Assembly (NCBI RefSeq): GCF_965243865.1
Contig: NZ_OZ251603.1
Location: 558,001-622,000 of the forward strand
From: Hyphomicrobium_A sp965243865
GTDB lineage: Bacteria; Pseudomonadota; Alphaproteobacteria; Rhizobiales; Hyphomicrobiaceae
Reading direction: 5' to 3'
DNA length: 64,000 nucleotides
The position numbers and the translations under genes were made by a program. Below, piece by piece: positions 1 to 8,695 of the stretch. How positions within the stretch are numbered: the stretch's first letter is position 1; each line of letters opens with the position of its first letter. The notes beneath the pieces were generated by a model, which was not told the origin of the DNA, made no database searches, and saw nothing but the letters and a program-made list of their open reading frames with translations.

Positions 1-2
1 AC

Positions 3-383
3 CTCTACTTCAGTCTCGGATGTCTGTTTGTGGCTTTGGGAATTATCGGCGCCATGCTGCCGGTGATGCCCACGACGATATTCCTCATCCTCGCCGCTGG
101 ATGCTTCGCGCGATCCTCTCCCGCCTGGGAGCGCTGGCTGCTCGAGCACCCGCGCTTTGGCCACACACTCCGGAGCTGGCGCGAAGAAGGAGCCATACCC
201 CGGCGCGCAAAATTTCTCGCCTGCGTCGGCATGACTGTCGGGCTTGTGCTCTTCTATATCGGCGCCCATCCAGGCCCGCTCCTGCTTGCCACCGTCGCCA
301 GCGTCATGATCGCCTCCGGCATCTACGTCCTCTCGCGCCCCTTGCCGACGCCTCGCAGCTCGCCGCCGAGATCGAACGACTGA
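3..383 (+). CDS. DUF454 (YbaN-like) inner membrane protein, 5' truncated by window edge
   Basis: The frame is open to the left edge, so the N-terminus lies outside the window. A GTG at 30 exists but sits inside a conserved stretch, so I do not treat it as the start. The visible protein has the DUF454 pattern: a hydrophobic segment with GIIGAMLPVMPTT, then CFARSSP, then an HPRFG motif followed by RAKFLA and two further hydrophobic segments. Members are small integral membrane proteins of unknown role. The last about 10 residues are low-complexity Ser/Pro/Arg. No operon partner is visible. Family assignment is from motif recognition. Confidence 0.75.
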   Translation, partial: LYFSLGCLFVALGIIGAMLPVMPTTIFLILAAGCFARSSPAWERWLLEHPRFGHTLRSWREEGAIPRRAKFLACVGMTVGLVLFYIGAHPGPLLLATVASVMIASGIYVLSRPLPTPRSSPPRSND

Positions 384-521
384 CGAGACTCTCCCACGGT
401 CCCACGCGCCGCTTGCCTACTGGCAAACCCCGCGTCACGTTCGACACGGCCTCGCGATTCGCCGAGCCTTCCGAGAACTGCGCGTGAACGAGCGTATTCA
501 CCGAAGGGAGCCAGACCGAAC

Positions 522-1466
522 GTGAGTCCCACGCCTTCGACGCTCCTCGTCTGTGCGCGCATCCTTCCCGGCCGCGAAACCGATTTCGCGCTGTGGCAGG
601 CACGCTGGCAAAGCGCGCTGCTGACGGCATCCCACGCTGTAAGCGCCGAGCTCTGGCCCACATCGCCGCCCGATCAGCTCGAAGCCGTAGCCCTCGCGCG
701 CTTCAACTCGCTCGACGCCCTGCGCCAATGGCGTCACGGCGACACCAACCGTAAGCTCATCGAGGAAGTGATCCCCCTTGTCGAAGCAGGCCTCGTCATG
801 CAGCTCGTCGGACGCGCCGCGGCCGAATACGCCGTCGTCAACGGCGTCAGCATGGTCGTAACCACGCGTCTGAAGCCGGGCCGAGAAGGCGCCTATCGCG
901 TGTGGGCTAATCGCATGCAGAAGCTCCAGGCAACGTTTCCCGGCTTCCTCGGCTCGTTCGTTCAGCCGCCGCTAAAGGGCGAACTGGACTGGACCACGGT
1001 CCTTCGCTTTGACACTGCTGCAAACCTGGAGCGCTGGCTTAAGTCGGACGAGCGCGCGTCGATGATCAACGAGAGCGCAGATTTCGTCGGCGATTTCCAC
1101 GTCTCGCGCGTCGACACTTCCTTCCCAGGTTGGATCCCCAACGACCCCGCAACCGGCGCTCCTCCCAGTATTTGGAAAACCGCCTGCCTCGTCCTGCTCA
1201 CGCTCTTTCCGGTTGTCATGCTGGAAATGCGGTTTTTGAATCCGCACCTCGAACACCTCAATCCGGCGCTCCGCACCTTCATCGGCAACGCCATCAGCGT
1301 CGGCCTCACCACCTGGCCGCTGATGCCGCTGGCAATCCTCGCCTTTCGCGGCTGGCTCTATCCGGAAGGCTACCCACGCTGGATGAAGTGGGCGATGCCG
1401 CCAGCGCTCGTCGCAGGCTACCTGATCGAGATCATTCTGCTTTGGAATCTTATTGCGCCAGCCTGA
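522..1466 (+). CDS. Antibiotic biosynthesis monooxygenase (ABM) domain membrane protein
   Basis: This 314-residue protein has two dimeric alpha-beta-barrel-like segments. The second (about residues 105-195) has the best ABM-type pattern (TRLKPGREGAYRVWANRMQ, then FPGFLGSFVQPP). The C-terminal 100 residues carry two hydrophobic membrane segments separated by a short Arg/Tyr-rich loop. ABM-domain proteins with this membrane tail are common in Proteobacteria, but substrates are unknown and the name does not imply antibiotic synthesis. The start is GTG at 522, about 12 bases after a GGGAG sequence. It is followed by a 200-base gap before mosB in which I see no feature. Confidence 0.75.
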   Translation: MSPTPSTLLVCARILPGRETDFALWQARWQSALLTASHAVSAELWPTSPPDQLEAVALARFNSLDALRQWRHGDTNRKLIEEVIPLVEAGLVMQLVGRAAAEYAVVNGVSMVVTTRLKPGREGAYRVWANRMQKLQATFPGFLGSFVQPPLKGELDWTTVLRFDTAANLERWLKSDERASMINESADFVGDFHVSRVDTSFPGWIPNDPATGAPPSIWKTACLVLLTLFPVVMLEMRFLNPHLEHLNPALRTFIGNAISVGLTTWPLMPLAILAFRGWLYPEGYPRWMKWAMPPALVAGYLIEIILLWNLIAPA

Positions 1467-1666
1467 AGCAATGTACCGCTGCCCAGAATATGGGCGCGTG
1501 CAGCGGCGCGTGCGACGAGAAACTCAAGTGCAATAAGCTGCAAAATCATCGACCCACTTCGGCGATCTCTCTATGCTTCCCGCCAAACGCTAGCACGCGC
1601 TCTTTAGCTCCGACGCCAGTTCGAGCGCCCCTTGGATGCTCGCGGAACTGATACCGAAGGACCACC

Positions 1667-2479
1667 ATGGTTGAGACGATGACGCAGCTCGACCTGCTCC
1701 TCTCACAGCGATCGCTGAACGACGAGCAGCTCCAGGCCGCAGCGGAGAAAGCAGCGGACTATCGCATTCTGCCCGACGCCAACGTGATCAAGATTGGCGG
1801 CCAAAGCGTCATGGACCGCGGTCGCTCCGCCGTTTATCCGCTCGTCGACGAGATCGTCGAAGCCCGCAAGCAGCACAAGTTGCTGATTGGAACAGGCGCA
1901 GGAACAAGAGCCCGCCACCTCTATTCGATTGCTTCAGAGCTCAATCTCCCCGCCGGCATCCTCTCTCAGCTCGGCGACTCGGTCGCCGACCAGAATGCAG
2001 CCATGCTCGGTCAGCTTCTCGCCAAACATGGCATCTCGGCCGTCAGCGCCGCCGGTCTATCCTCCGTGCCGCTCTTCCTGGCAGAGGTGAATGCCGTGGT
2101 CTTCAGCGGCATGCCGCCCTACTCGCTTTGGATGCGCCCCTCTCGCGAAGGTGTCATTCCGCCCTATCGCACCGACGCGGGCTGCTTTCTCGTCTCCGAG
2201 CAGTTCGGCTGCAAGTCAATGATCTACGTGAAGGACGAGAACGGCCTCTACACCGCGAACCCCAAGACCTCCAAGGACGCCACCTTCATTCCCAAAATTT
2301 CCGTCGACGAGATGAAAGCGCGCGGCCTGCACGACTCCATCCTCGAGTTCCCCGTCCTCGACCTCTTGAAGGCCGCACGCCACATCCATCAGGTGCAAAT
2401 CGTCAACGGCCTCGTGCCGGGCAACCTGACCCGCGCCCTCGCCGGCGAGCACGTCGGCACCATCATCACCGCGAGCTGA
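1667..2479 (+). CDS. mosB: Molybdenum storage protein beta subunit
   Basis: This 270-residue amino-acid-kinase-fold protein closely resembles the Azotobacter MoSto beta subunit as I remember it: VIKIGGQSVMDRGR near residue 40, LLIGTGAGTRARHLYS near 80, then SVADQNAAMLGQLLAKHGI, and a C-terminus ending GEHVGTIITAS. In the known system alpha3beta3 hexamers use ATP to pack molybdate into polyoxomolybdate clusters in the cytoplasm. A GAAGGA Shine-Dalgarno precedes the ATG. It is followed after 9 bases by mosA, so the two are almost certainly co-transcribed. UMP kinase is the fold-level alternative, but the specific motif series favours MoSto. Confidence 0.93.
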   Translation: MVETMTQLDLLLSQRSLNDEQLQAAAEKAADYRILPDANVIKIGGQSVMDRGRSAVYPLVDEIVEARKQHKLLIGTGAGTRARHLYSIASELNLPAGILSQLGDSVADQNAAMLGQLLAKHGISAVSAAGLSSVPLFLAEVNAVVFSGMPPYSLWMRPSREGVIPPYRTDAGCFLVSEQFGCKSMIYVKDENGLYTANPKTSKDATFIPKISVDEMKARGLHDSILEFPVLDLLKAARHIHQVQIVNGLVPGNLTRALAGEHVGTIITAS

Positions 2480-2488
2480 ACAGCCCCA

Positions 2489-3322
2489 ATGTCTGACAGA
2501 CCCAACGACATCAAGCACGTCGACTCGCCACTCGCGCGCCAGACCCTTCTCGACGGCTCACTCACCGCGCCGGTTGCCGGCCACCGGCCCATCCGCATTC
2601 TGCCGTGGCTACAGGTGGTGAAGATCGGCGGCCGCTCCATCATGGATCGAGGCCGCGCCGCGATCGTCCCCATCGTCGAGGAAATTCGCAAGCTGCTCCC
2701 TGAGCATCGGATGCTGCTGTTGACTGGCGCCGGCATCCGCGCACGCCATCTCTACACTGTAGGCCTCGACCTCGGCTTGCCGGTCGGCTCGCTTTCATCG
2801 CTTGCGGCCAGCGAAGCCGGTCAGAACGGTCACATCCTCGCCTCCATGCTTGCGCCCGACGGCGTCTCCTACGTTGAGCACCACACGATGGCCAACCAGC
2901 TCGCCCTCCATCTTTCCGCCGCGCGCGCCGTCGTAGGCAGCGCGTTCCCGCCCTACCATCATCACGAGTTCCCCACCTCGCGGATCCCGCCGCACCGCGC
3001 CGACACCGGCGCCTTCCTACTGGCCGATGCACTGGGTGCTGCCGGGCTGACCATCGTCGAGGATGTCGACGGCCTCTACACCGACGACCCCAAGGCATCC
3101 GACAAGAAGAAGCCGCAGTTCATCAGCGAGATCAACGCCAGCAAGCTCATCAAGCACCCTGGCACGCTGCCGTTCGACCGCATGTTGGTCGATGTGATGG
3201 TCAATGCGCGCAACATCGAGCACGTGCAGATCATCAATGGCCTCGTGCCGGGCAAGCTGACCGCCGCCCTGCGCGGCGAGCATGTGGGAACGATCATTCA
3301 CACCGGCGCGGGCAAAGGCTGA
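2489..3322 (+). CDS. mosA: Molybdenum storage protein alpha subunit
   Basis: This is a paralogue of the preceding gene (277 residues) with the MoSto alpha pattern: VVKIGGRSIMDRGRAAIVP, LLLTGAGIRARHLYTVGLDLGLP, AFPPYHHHEFP and a C-terminal LVPGKLTAALRGEHVGTII. The HHH cluster near residue 155 matches the histidine-rich region that helps nucleate molybdate clusters in the Azotobacter alpha subunit (established knowledge). The stop lies only 9 bases from the stop of the convergent AAA+ ATPase gene. Pairing with mosB gives a full hexamer complement. Confidence 0.93.
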   Translation: MSDRPNDIKHVDSPLARQTLLDGSLTAPVAGHRPIRILPWLQVVKIGGRSIMDRGRAAIVPIVEEIRKLLPEHRMLLLTGAGIRARHLYTVGLDLGLPVGSLSSLAASEAGQNGHILASMLAPDGVSYVEHHTMANQLALHLSAARAVVGSAFPPYHHHEFPTSRIPPHRADTGAFLLADALGAAGLTIVEDVDGLYTDDPKASDKKKPQFISEINASKLIKHPGTLPFDRMLVDVMVNARNIEHVQIINGLVPGKLTAALRGEHVGTIIHTGAGKG

Positions 3323-3331
3323 CGCCGGCAC

Positions 3332-5050
3332 CTATCCAGCGACAAGTTCTCCCCCGTCAGCCTTGTCGGCGTCCATACCGCGGAACACCGAGCAGCGCAG
3401 GAACACCTCCAGGGTCGGCGCAACCGATTTGTGCTGGCACCACTTGGCGACCAGCTTGGCCAGGCCCTTGATGTCTCGCCCCGTAGCTTCAGGGAACGTC
3501 TCCGCCAGCTCGTCCATCAGCGACGGCTCCAGCGCCAACCCGAACTGCCCTGCCATCACCTCCCAGATCCGCCGGCGACTGCCGGAGTCCGGAGCATGAA
3601 ACCGTATCAGCGCAATGCAGCGCGACACGATCGCCTCGTCGATGTCATCGACGCGATTGGTGGTGAGGAACAGAAGCCCATTGAAATACTCCAGCACGCG
3701 TAGAAACACACCCACCACGGCATTGGCGGTCATGTCATCGTCACGGCGCCGAATGTAGACGTCGGCTTCGTCAATCAGCATCACGGCACCCCAGCGCTGC
3801 GCACGAGTCAGCACGTCCTTGAGAGCCGTTTCCATCGCCGCAACGTTCAAGCCCAGTTGCCCCGAATGCACTCGATACAGCGGGCGCTTGATGAACTCCG
3901 AATAGACTTCCGCCGTCAGCGTCTTGCCGACGCCGGGAGGCCCCGCGCACAGGACTGTGGTCCCACCCGACTTACCGGCGACGATGTCGTCCATCAGGAC
4001 GTCCATCTCTGCTGTAAGAATGTCGATCAGGTCGGTCTGCTCGCGCGGCAGCACCAGCTTGTGGCGCAGGTCCGGACTATACTCGTAAGGCGTGATGTCG
4101 CCTGCATGCACCCAGAGGTAATGGTGCAGCTCCATGTGGAACATCAGAATGAACGGATGCACCGGCATCCGCTTGAACAGCCCCTCCGGCATCGCATCGT
4201 CAATCGCGCGGATCTCATCCTCGGCCTCAAAGCGGTTGCTCTTTCCTGCCTTGCGCAGGTAGCTCCCGAGGATGTCCCCCGGCGCTTCCAGCGTCAGACT
4301 GCGGTTGCGCAGCACGCTCTCGTCATTGACCAGGCGGACCGCCGAGCCGCTGGTCGACAGGACGACGATATCCTTGCGCGACCAATCCATGTCGCGGTGC
4401 GTGGCTGACGGGTCCTCGGCGTAATACCCGATACCTTGGCCCGAGAACTGCGTGCCATTGAGCGCCCGCCACTCGAGATAGCGCTCGGCGATCTCGTCAT
4501 AGGCTGCAACGAGCTCCGGCGTTTCCTTCAGGAAACCCTTGGCCGCGAACAGCTCGCCCACCGAGCGAAACGAAAGATCCGTGTCGGTCACCCGCAGTGT
4601 AACGCTCGTCAACGCGCCCTTTGCATTGGCTTTCAGCTCGATGAAGATCTTTCCGCTTTCCTCGCTCGAGGCCGGCACGTAGTCGATGCGCGTCACCACA
4701 TAAGGCAGTGGCTTGTCCAATACGCTCGTCGCGAACATCCAGCCGCGGATGGCATCGCTCGTCAGATACCGCGCAATGGCCACCAGGGCATCTTCAAGGC
4801 TCGATGCGTCTAGACGACCACTCTCGTCCAGCAGTGCGTTCTGTAACGTGGCGAGGTGCGCCGCTCGAGGTTCGAAGCGCGTACCCGCCTCACGCAGAAG
4901 CTGACACAGAAAGGCGATCTCGTCTGCCTCGAGGCTACGAAACGACACCTCGGCCTTGTTGGCGAACCGCAGCTGGTCCGACAATCCCGACAGTCGATCG
5001 AAACGCGTCGATAGCGCCTCGACAAACCGCCGTTCGAGTTCGAGCTTCAT
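3332..5050 (-). CDS. AAA+ ATPase with long N-terminal domain, convergent with mosBA
   Basis: The protein has 572 residues. The first about 340 match nothing I recognise. The C-terminal part is a classic AAA+ module: Walker A GPPGVGKT near residue 370, Walker B VMLIDEAD near 425, sensor-1 LFLTTNR near 462 and an arginine-finger-like SRC a few residues later. The AAA part resembles the single-ring remodelling class (FtsH/spastin/CbxX-like) rather than MoxR. No membrane segment is obvious. It converges on mosA with 9 bases between stop codons. A link with molybdenum storage is inferred only from position; it could equally be an independent protein-remodelling factor. Confidence 0.85.
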   Translation of the reverse strand: MKLELERRFVEALSTRFDRLSGLSDQLRFANKAEVSFRSLEADEIAFLCQLLREAGTRFEPRAAHLATLQNALLDESGRLDASSLEDALVAIARYLTSDAIRGWMFATSVLDKPLPYVVTRIDYVPASSEESGKIFIELKANAKGALTSVTLRVTDTDLSFRSVGELFAAKGFLKETPELVAAYDEIAERYLEWRALNGTQFSGQGIGYYAEDPSATHRDMDWSRKDIVVLSTSGSAVRLVNDESVLRNRSLTLEAPGDILGSYLRKAGKSNRFEAEDEIRAIDDAMPEGLFKRMPVHPFILMFHMELHHYLWVHAGDITPYEYSPDLRHKLVLPREQTDLIDILTAEMDVLMDDIVAGKSGGTTVLCAGPPGVGKTLTAEVYSEFIKRPLYRVHSGQLGLNVAAMETALKDVLTRAQRWGAVMLIDEADVYIRRRDDDMTANAVVGVFLRVLEYFNGLLFLTTNRVDDIDEAIVSRCIALIRFHAPDSGSRRRIWEVMAGQFGLALEPSLMDELAETFPEATGRDIKGLAKLVAKWCQHKSVAPTLEVFLRCSVFRGMDADKADGGELVAG

Positions 5051-5249
5051 GCAACGCTCCGCGTAGTGCGGCCCGCCAGCCGCGTACTGTCAGGAATCCA
5101 ACAATTCCCTTCGGTACCCTAGGCAATGCAGCCCCCGTGCCACCCGCTGAGCCAAGGTCCGCAGGCCCGCCGCGCTCCGGTCCGCCGCCACAGTTGTCCC
5201 TCGTCGTGGTGTCGTGCTATGGGCGCTTGCTTCGTCGCCAGAGCGCCCA

Positions 5250-5855
5250 ATGCCGGAACGTCCAACCCCACTGTCGATCCTAATCATCGATGAGAACCGC
5301 CTGCGTGCCGCGGTCATAGAGGATGGACTGCGCGACGCGGGGTACTCCAATCTCACTGTCATCAACGATGTGCTGGGGATCGCGCGCAAAATCGCGGACT
5401 CGGCGCCGGACGTCATCGTTATAGACCTCGGGAACCCCAATCGCGACATGCTGGAAAGCATGTTTCAACTGTCGCGCGCGGTGAAGCGGCCTATCGCCAT
5501 GTTCGTCGACCGCGCGGACCAGGCATCGATCGAGGCCGCCGTCGAGGCTGGCGTGTCGGCCTACGTCGTCGATGGTCTGAAAAGAGAGCGCGTCAAGCCA
5601 ATCATCGACATGGCCATAAGTCGCTTCAACGCCTTTGCGCGCATGGCGCGTGAGCTGGATGAGGCCAGATCGCAGCTGGAAAGCCGCAAGCTCATCGACC
5701 GCGCCAAAGGCATCCTGATGTCGACGCGCGGCTTGAGCGAGTCCGATGCCTATGCGCTGTTGCGCAAGACTGCGATGAACCAGAACCGCAAAATCTCCGA
5801 CATTGCGGAAAGTCTGATTACGGCCGCGGGGCTTCTCGCCCCACCGGAGGAGTGA
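5250..5855 (+). CDS. nasT: NasT-type ANTAR-domain response regulator (antiterminator)
   Basis: The start is the ATG at 5250 (MPERPTPLSILIIDENR); an in-frame upstream start at 5214 would add non-conserved residues. Residues 1-120 form a receiver-like domain. The C-terminal 60 form an ANTAR RNA-binding helix bundle, with SRKLIDRAKGILMSTRGLSESDAYALLRKTAM and DIAESLI. NasT proteins bind paired hexaloop hairpins in nas leader RNAs and prevent termination when nitrate or nitrite releases them from NasS. nasS follows with a 1-base overlap, and a matching leader RNA lies at 7259-7351. Confidence 0.93.
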   Translation: MPERPTPLSILIIDENRLRAAVIEDGLRDAGYSNLTVINDVLGIARKIADSAPDVIVIDLGNPNRDMLESMFQLSRAVKRPIAMFVDRADQASIEAAVEAGVSAYVVDGLKRERVKPIIDMAISRFNAFARMARELDEARSQLESRKLIDRAKGILMSTRGLSESDAYALLRKTAMNQNRKISDIAESLITAAGLLAPPEE

Positions 5856-7084
5856 TGAGCGCAAAGAGCAACCACGAGATCGTCGCCGGCTTCATGCCGC
5901 TGCTCGACAGCGCTATTCTCGTCGCTGCCAAGGAGCGGGGATTTGCGGCCGATCAAGGCATTGATCTCCGGCTGATCCGGGAAACGTCATGGGCCAGCAT
6001 TCGCGATCGTATGGCCGTCGGGCACTTCCAGGTCGCGCACCTCCTGGCGCCGATGCCGATCGCAGCGAATCTTGGCTTGACACCACTTGCCGCCAAGACG
6101 ATCGCGCCGATCGCGCTTGGCCTCGGAGGCAACGCGGTCACCGTATCCAATGCGCTCTGGGCGCAGATGGCAGAGCACGGCGCTACGGCGAGCTTGGACC
6201 CGGCACTTGCCGGCCGCGCACTGCGCTTGACCATTTCGCAGCGCGAGCGTGACTGGGTACCACCTCTAAAGTTTGCCGTCGTGCATCCGTTCTCCGGACA
6301 CAACTACGAACTCCGCTATTGGCTCGCTGCAAGCGGCATAGAGCCAGATCGCGAAGTCGAGATCGTCATCCTGCCACCGCCGCTCATGGCCGATGCACTC
6401 GCCGCCGGAACCATCGACGGTTATTGCGTTGGCGAGCCCTGGAGCACGGCCGCTACGGCCGCGGGCGCCGGACACATCGTCACCGTCAAGGCTGCGATAT
6501 GGCGGTCAAGCCCCGAAAAGGTGCTCGGAGCAGCCGCTATCTGGGCCGAGCGTGAACCTGACGCTCTCGCAGCGCTGCTGCGTGCTCTCTGCCTCGCGGC
6601 GCAGTGGTGCAGCAGGGCTGAACACCACGGCGAGCTGGCACAGATGCTTGCCGAACCGAACTACGTCGCGCGCCCCGCTGATTGGCTGCTCCGCGGCCTG
6701 TCCGGAAACCTCGACGTCGGCGGTGAAGAGACCAAGAGCATCGAGGACTTCTTCGTGCCGTTCGCCAAGGGCGCGACGTTTCCCTGGAAGAGCCACGCGC
6801 TCTGGTTCTATTCGCAGATGGTGCGGTGGGGACAGGCCGCGCACACGCCGGAGAATGCCGCCATCGCCCGCGAGACCTATCGGCCGGACATCTATCGCAG
6901 CGCCCTGAAGCCACTCGGCATCGCCCTCCCGGCCGCGAATGCCAAGGTCGAAGGCGCACTTCTCTCGCCCACACCCGTCGGATCCGCCGGCGCCAGTTTG
7001 ACACTCGGCCCCGATGGATTTTTCGACGGCGCGCTGTTCGATCCCGATAAGCTCGATCACTACATCGACGCACAGAGACGCTGA
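5855..7084 (+). CDS. nasS: NasS-like nitrate/nitrite sensor (NrtA/CmpA family, cytoplasmic)
   Basis: This is a 409-residue solute-binding-fold protein of the NrtA/CmpA family (AGFMPLLDSAILVAAKERGFAADQG at the N-terminus, and GYCVGEPWSTAATAAG). It has no signal peptide, and no ABC permease or ATPase gene follows, which separates it from a transport component. Known NasS proteins sequester NasT until nitrate or nitrite binds. The ATG at 5855 overlaps the nasT TGA by one base (TGATG); a GTG at 5852 is an alternative. Translational coupling implies stoichiometric production of sensor and antiterminator. Confidence 0.9.
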   Translation: MSAKSNHEIVAGFMPLLDSAILVAAKERGFAADQGIDLRLIRETSWASIRDRMAVGHFQVAHLLAPMPIAANLGLTPLAAKTIAPIALGLGGNAVTVSNALWAQMAEHGATASLDPALAGRALRLTISQRERDWVPPLKFAVVHPFSGHNYELRYWLAASGIEPDREVEIVILPPPLMADALAAGTIDGYCVGEPWSTAATAAGAGHIVTVKAAIWRSSPEKVLGAAAIWAEREPDALAALLRALCLAAQWCSRAEHHGELAQMLAEPNYVARPADWLLRGLSGNLDVGGEETKSIEDFFVPFAKGATFPWKSHALWFYSQMVRWGQAAHTPENAAIARETYRPDIYRSALKPLGIALPAANAKVEGALLSPTPVGSAGASLTLGPDGFFDGALFDPDKLDHYIDAQRR

Positions 7085-7258
7085 CGGTACGGCGACTTTG
7101 CGCTGCACAAACTTTGGGCCGCTACGCCTTGTTTTTGACTATTCTTTGGGCTTGCCGCGCCGCACCCAAACGCGTAGCAAATTAGTCATCAGGTTGATCT
7201 GAGCCGATTACGCCGGTCATGAAGGCTGGCATCCGATCTGCTCACCGATGATCGACCC

Positions 7259-7295
7259 GCGCCCAATGACGGGCGCACATCTGGCAAAGCTGCCG
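7259..7295 (+). promoter_or_regulatory. Tandem ANTAR-target hexaloop hairpins in the nas operon leader
   Basis: Hairpin 1 is perfect: GCGCCC (7259-7264), six-base loop AATGAC (7265-7270), GGGCGC (7271-7276). Five bases later hairpin 2 has stem GGC (7283-7285), loop AAAGCT (7286-7291) and GCC (7292-7294), with a closing T-G pair (7282/7295). Both loops have A at position 1 and G at position 4, the established signature of ANTAR-protein targets. Hairpin 2 uses bases 7289-7295, which are also the foot of the terminator stem, so the two folds exclude each other. NasT is encoded just upstream. Confidence 0.85.
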
Positions 7296-7351
7296 TTCAA
7301 ACCATTGCGCCACGCGTGCGCAGGGGTTTGGCCGGCAGCTTTTTTGTTTTT
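7289..7351 (+). terminator. Intrinsic terminator/attenuator upstream of the nitrate transporter gene
   Basis: The left arm 7289-7303 (GCTGCCGTTCAAACC) pairs with 7325-7339 (GGTTTGGCCGGCAGC) with one mismatch and one wobble. An inner TGCGC/GCGCA stem caps it. A run of six T, a G, then five T follows (7340-7351). It lies between nasS and the transporter, overlapping the ANTAR hairpin 2, so it should be the default stop that NasT overrides when nitrate is present. Confidence 0.88.
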
Positions 7352-7379
7352 GGGCTTTTGCGACGCTGGAGATCGCCGA

Positions 7380-8681
7380 ATGCACGAGACCAGAACTGCG
7401 GACCTGAACCCGTCCACCGACGAGGGGCGCGCCCTCTGGGTGTCCACCCTGGCTTTCACCGTCTGCTTCGCAGTGTGGACAATCTTTTCAATCATCGGCG
7501 TACGCATCAAGGACGAGCTGGGCCTTACCGAAACCGAATTCGGCCTCCTCGTCGGCACGCCAATTCTCACCGGCTCGCTGTCCCGCATCTTTCTCGGCAT
7601 CTGGACCGACCGCTACGGTGGTCGCCTGGTGTTTACGCTCGTGATGCTGGCGACGAGCATCGCAACGGTTCTACTCGCCTTTGCGCACACTTACGCGCAG
7701 GTGCTTGCAGCCGCCCTTGGTGTCGGCTTGGCAGGCGGCTCGTTTGCTGTCGGCGTAGCCTACGTTTCGCGCTTCTATCCCCAACAACGACAGGGCACGG
7801 CCCTTGGCATCTTCGGCGTCGGCAATGTCGGCGCCGCCGTCACCAAGTTCGCCGCCCCCTTCGTGCTGCTCGCATGGGGCTGGCAAGCCGTAGCGCTCGT
7901 CTGGGCTGGCGCACTCGCGTTGATGGCCATCGCATTCTATGTCTCAACGGTCGACGACCCAGTGCTCATCGAGCGCCGCCGAACCGGCGCACCGGCCAAG
8001 CCGATGCTGCTTGAGATGTCGGCACTGCGAGACCTGCGCGTATGGCGCTTTGCATACTACTACTTCTTCGTGTTCGGTGCTTTCGTCGCGCTGGCACTGT
8101 GGTTGCCGCGCTACCTGATCGGCGTCTATGGTTTCGACATCGCCACCGCGGGCATGATCGGTGCGCTCTACTCAATTCCAGCAAGCATCTTTCGCGCCTA
8201 CGGCGGCGTGCTATCGGACCGCATCGGCGCGCGCTCTGTGATGTACTGGAGCCTCGGCGCATCGGCGGTGGCGACGCTCATCCTTTCCTTGCCGCCCACC
8301 AGCTACGTCATGCGCGGCATCAAGGGTGATATCTCATCGCACTTCGAGATCGGGATAATGGCCTTCATCGTCGCCGCGTTCGTCCTCGGCTTCTTCATGA
8401 GCCTCGGCAAGGCGGCCGTGTTCAAGCACATAGCATCCTACTACCCGAACAACGTTGGCGCGGTCGGCGGATTGGTCGGCATGATTGGCGGTCTCGGCGG
8501 TTTCGTTCTGCCGATCGCCTTCGGCGCGCTCAACGACCTCACCGGACTATGGTCCAGCTGCTTCATGTTGCTGTTCGTCATCGTCGCCGTGGCCCTCGTG
8601 TGGATGGACGTTACGGTGCGCCGCACTCAGCAGCAGCGCACCGACACTCCGCCCCGAGACGTCGTCGTCGCAGCCGAATGA
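7380..8681 (+). CDS. nasK: Nitrate/nitrite transporter, NarK/NasA major facilitator family
   Basis: The start is the ATG at 7380 (MHETRTADLNPSTDEGRALWVSTL), with GGAG at 7368-7371. The frame is open to 7248, but that extension would translate through the leader terminator, so it is rejected. The 433-residue protein has about 12 hydrophobic segments, an MFS loop motif (WTDRYGGR) and two glycine-rich nitrate-signature segments (GIFGVGNVGAA and GLVGMIGGLGGFVLP). It imports nitrate (or exchanges nitrate and nitrite) across the inner membrane for the reductases encoded next. The gene symbol is used loosely; narK-type is equally apt. Confidence 0.92.
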   Translation: MHETRTADLNPSTDEGRALWVSTLAFTVCFAVWTIFSIIGVRIKDELGLTETEFGLLVGTPILTGSLSRIFLGIWTDRYGGRLVFTLVMLATSIATVLLAFAHTYAQVLAAALGVGLAGGSFAVGVAYVSRFYPQQRQGTALGIFGVGNVGAAVTKFAAPFVLLAWGWQAVALVWAGALALMAIAFYVSTVDDPVLIERRRTGAPAKPMLLEMSALRDLRVWRFAYYYFFVFGAFVALALWLPRYLIGVYGFDIATAGMIGALYSIPASIFRAYGGVLSDRIGARSVMYWSLGASAVATLILSLPPTSYVMRGIKGDISSHFEIGIMAFIVAAFVLGFFMSLGKAAVFKHIASYYPNNVGAVGGLVGMIGGLGGFVLPIAFGALNDLTGLWSSCFMLLFVIVAVALVWMDVTVRRTQQQRTDTPPRDVVVAAE

Positions 8682-8695
8682 GCGGGGGAGTCCAA

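Noticed and set aside
7100..7160. Sigma-54 promoter in the nasS-transporter gap
   Set aside because: GG-containing segments there have no GC at the required ten-base spacing.
7248..7379. N-terminal extension of the nitrate transporter
   Set aside because: It would be translated through the ANTAR hairpins and terminator; the ATG at 7380 has a good ribosome site.
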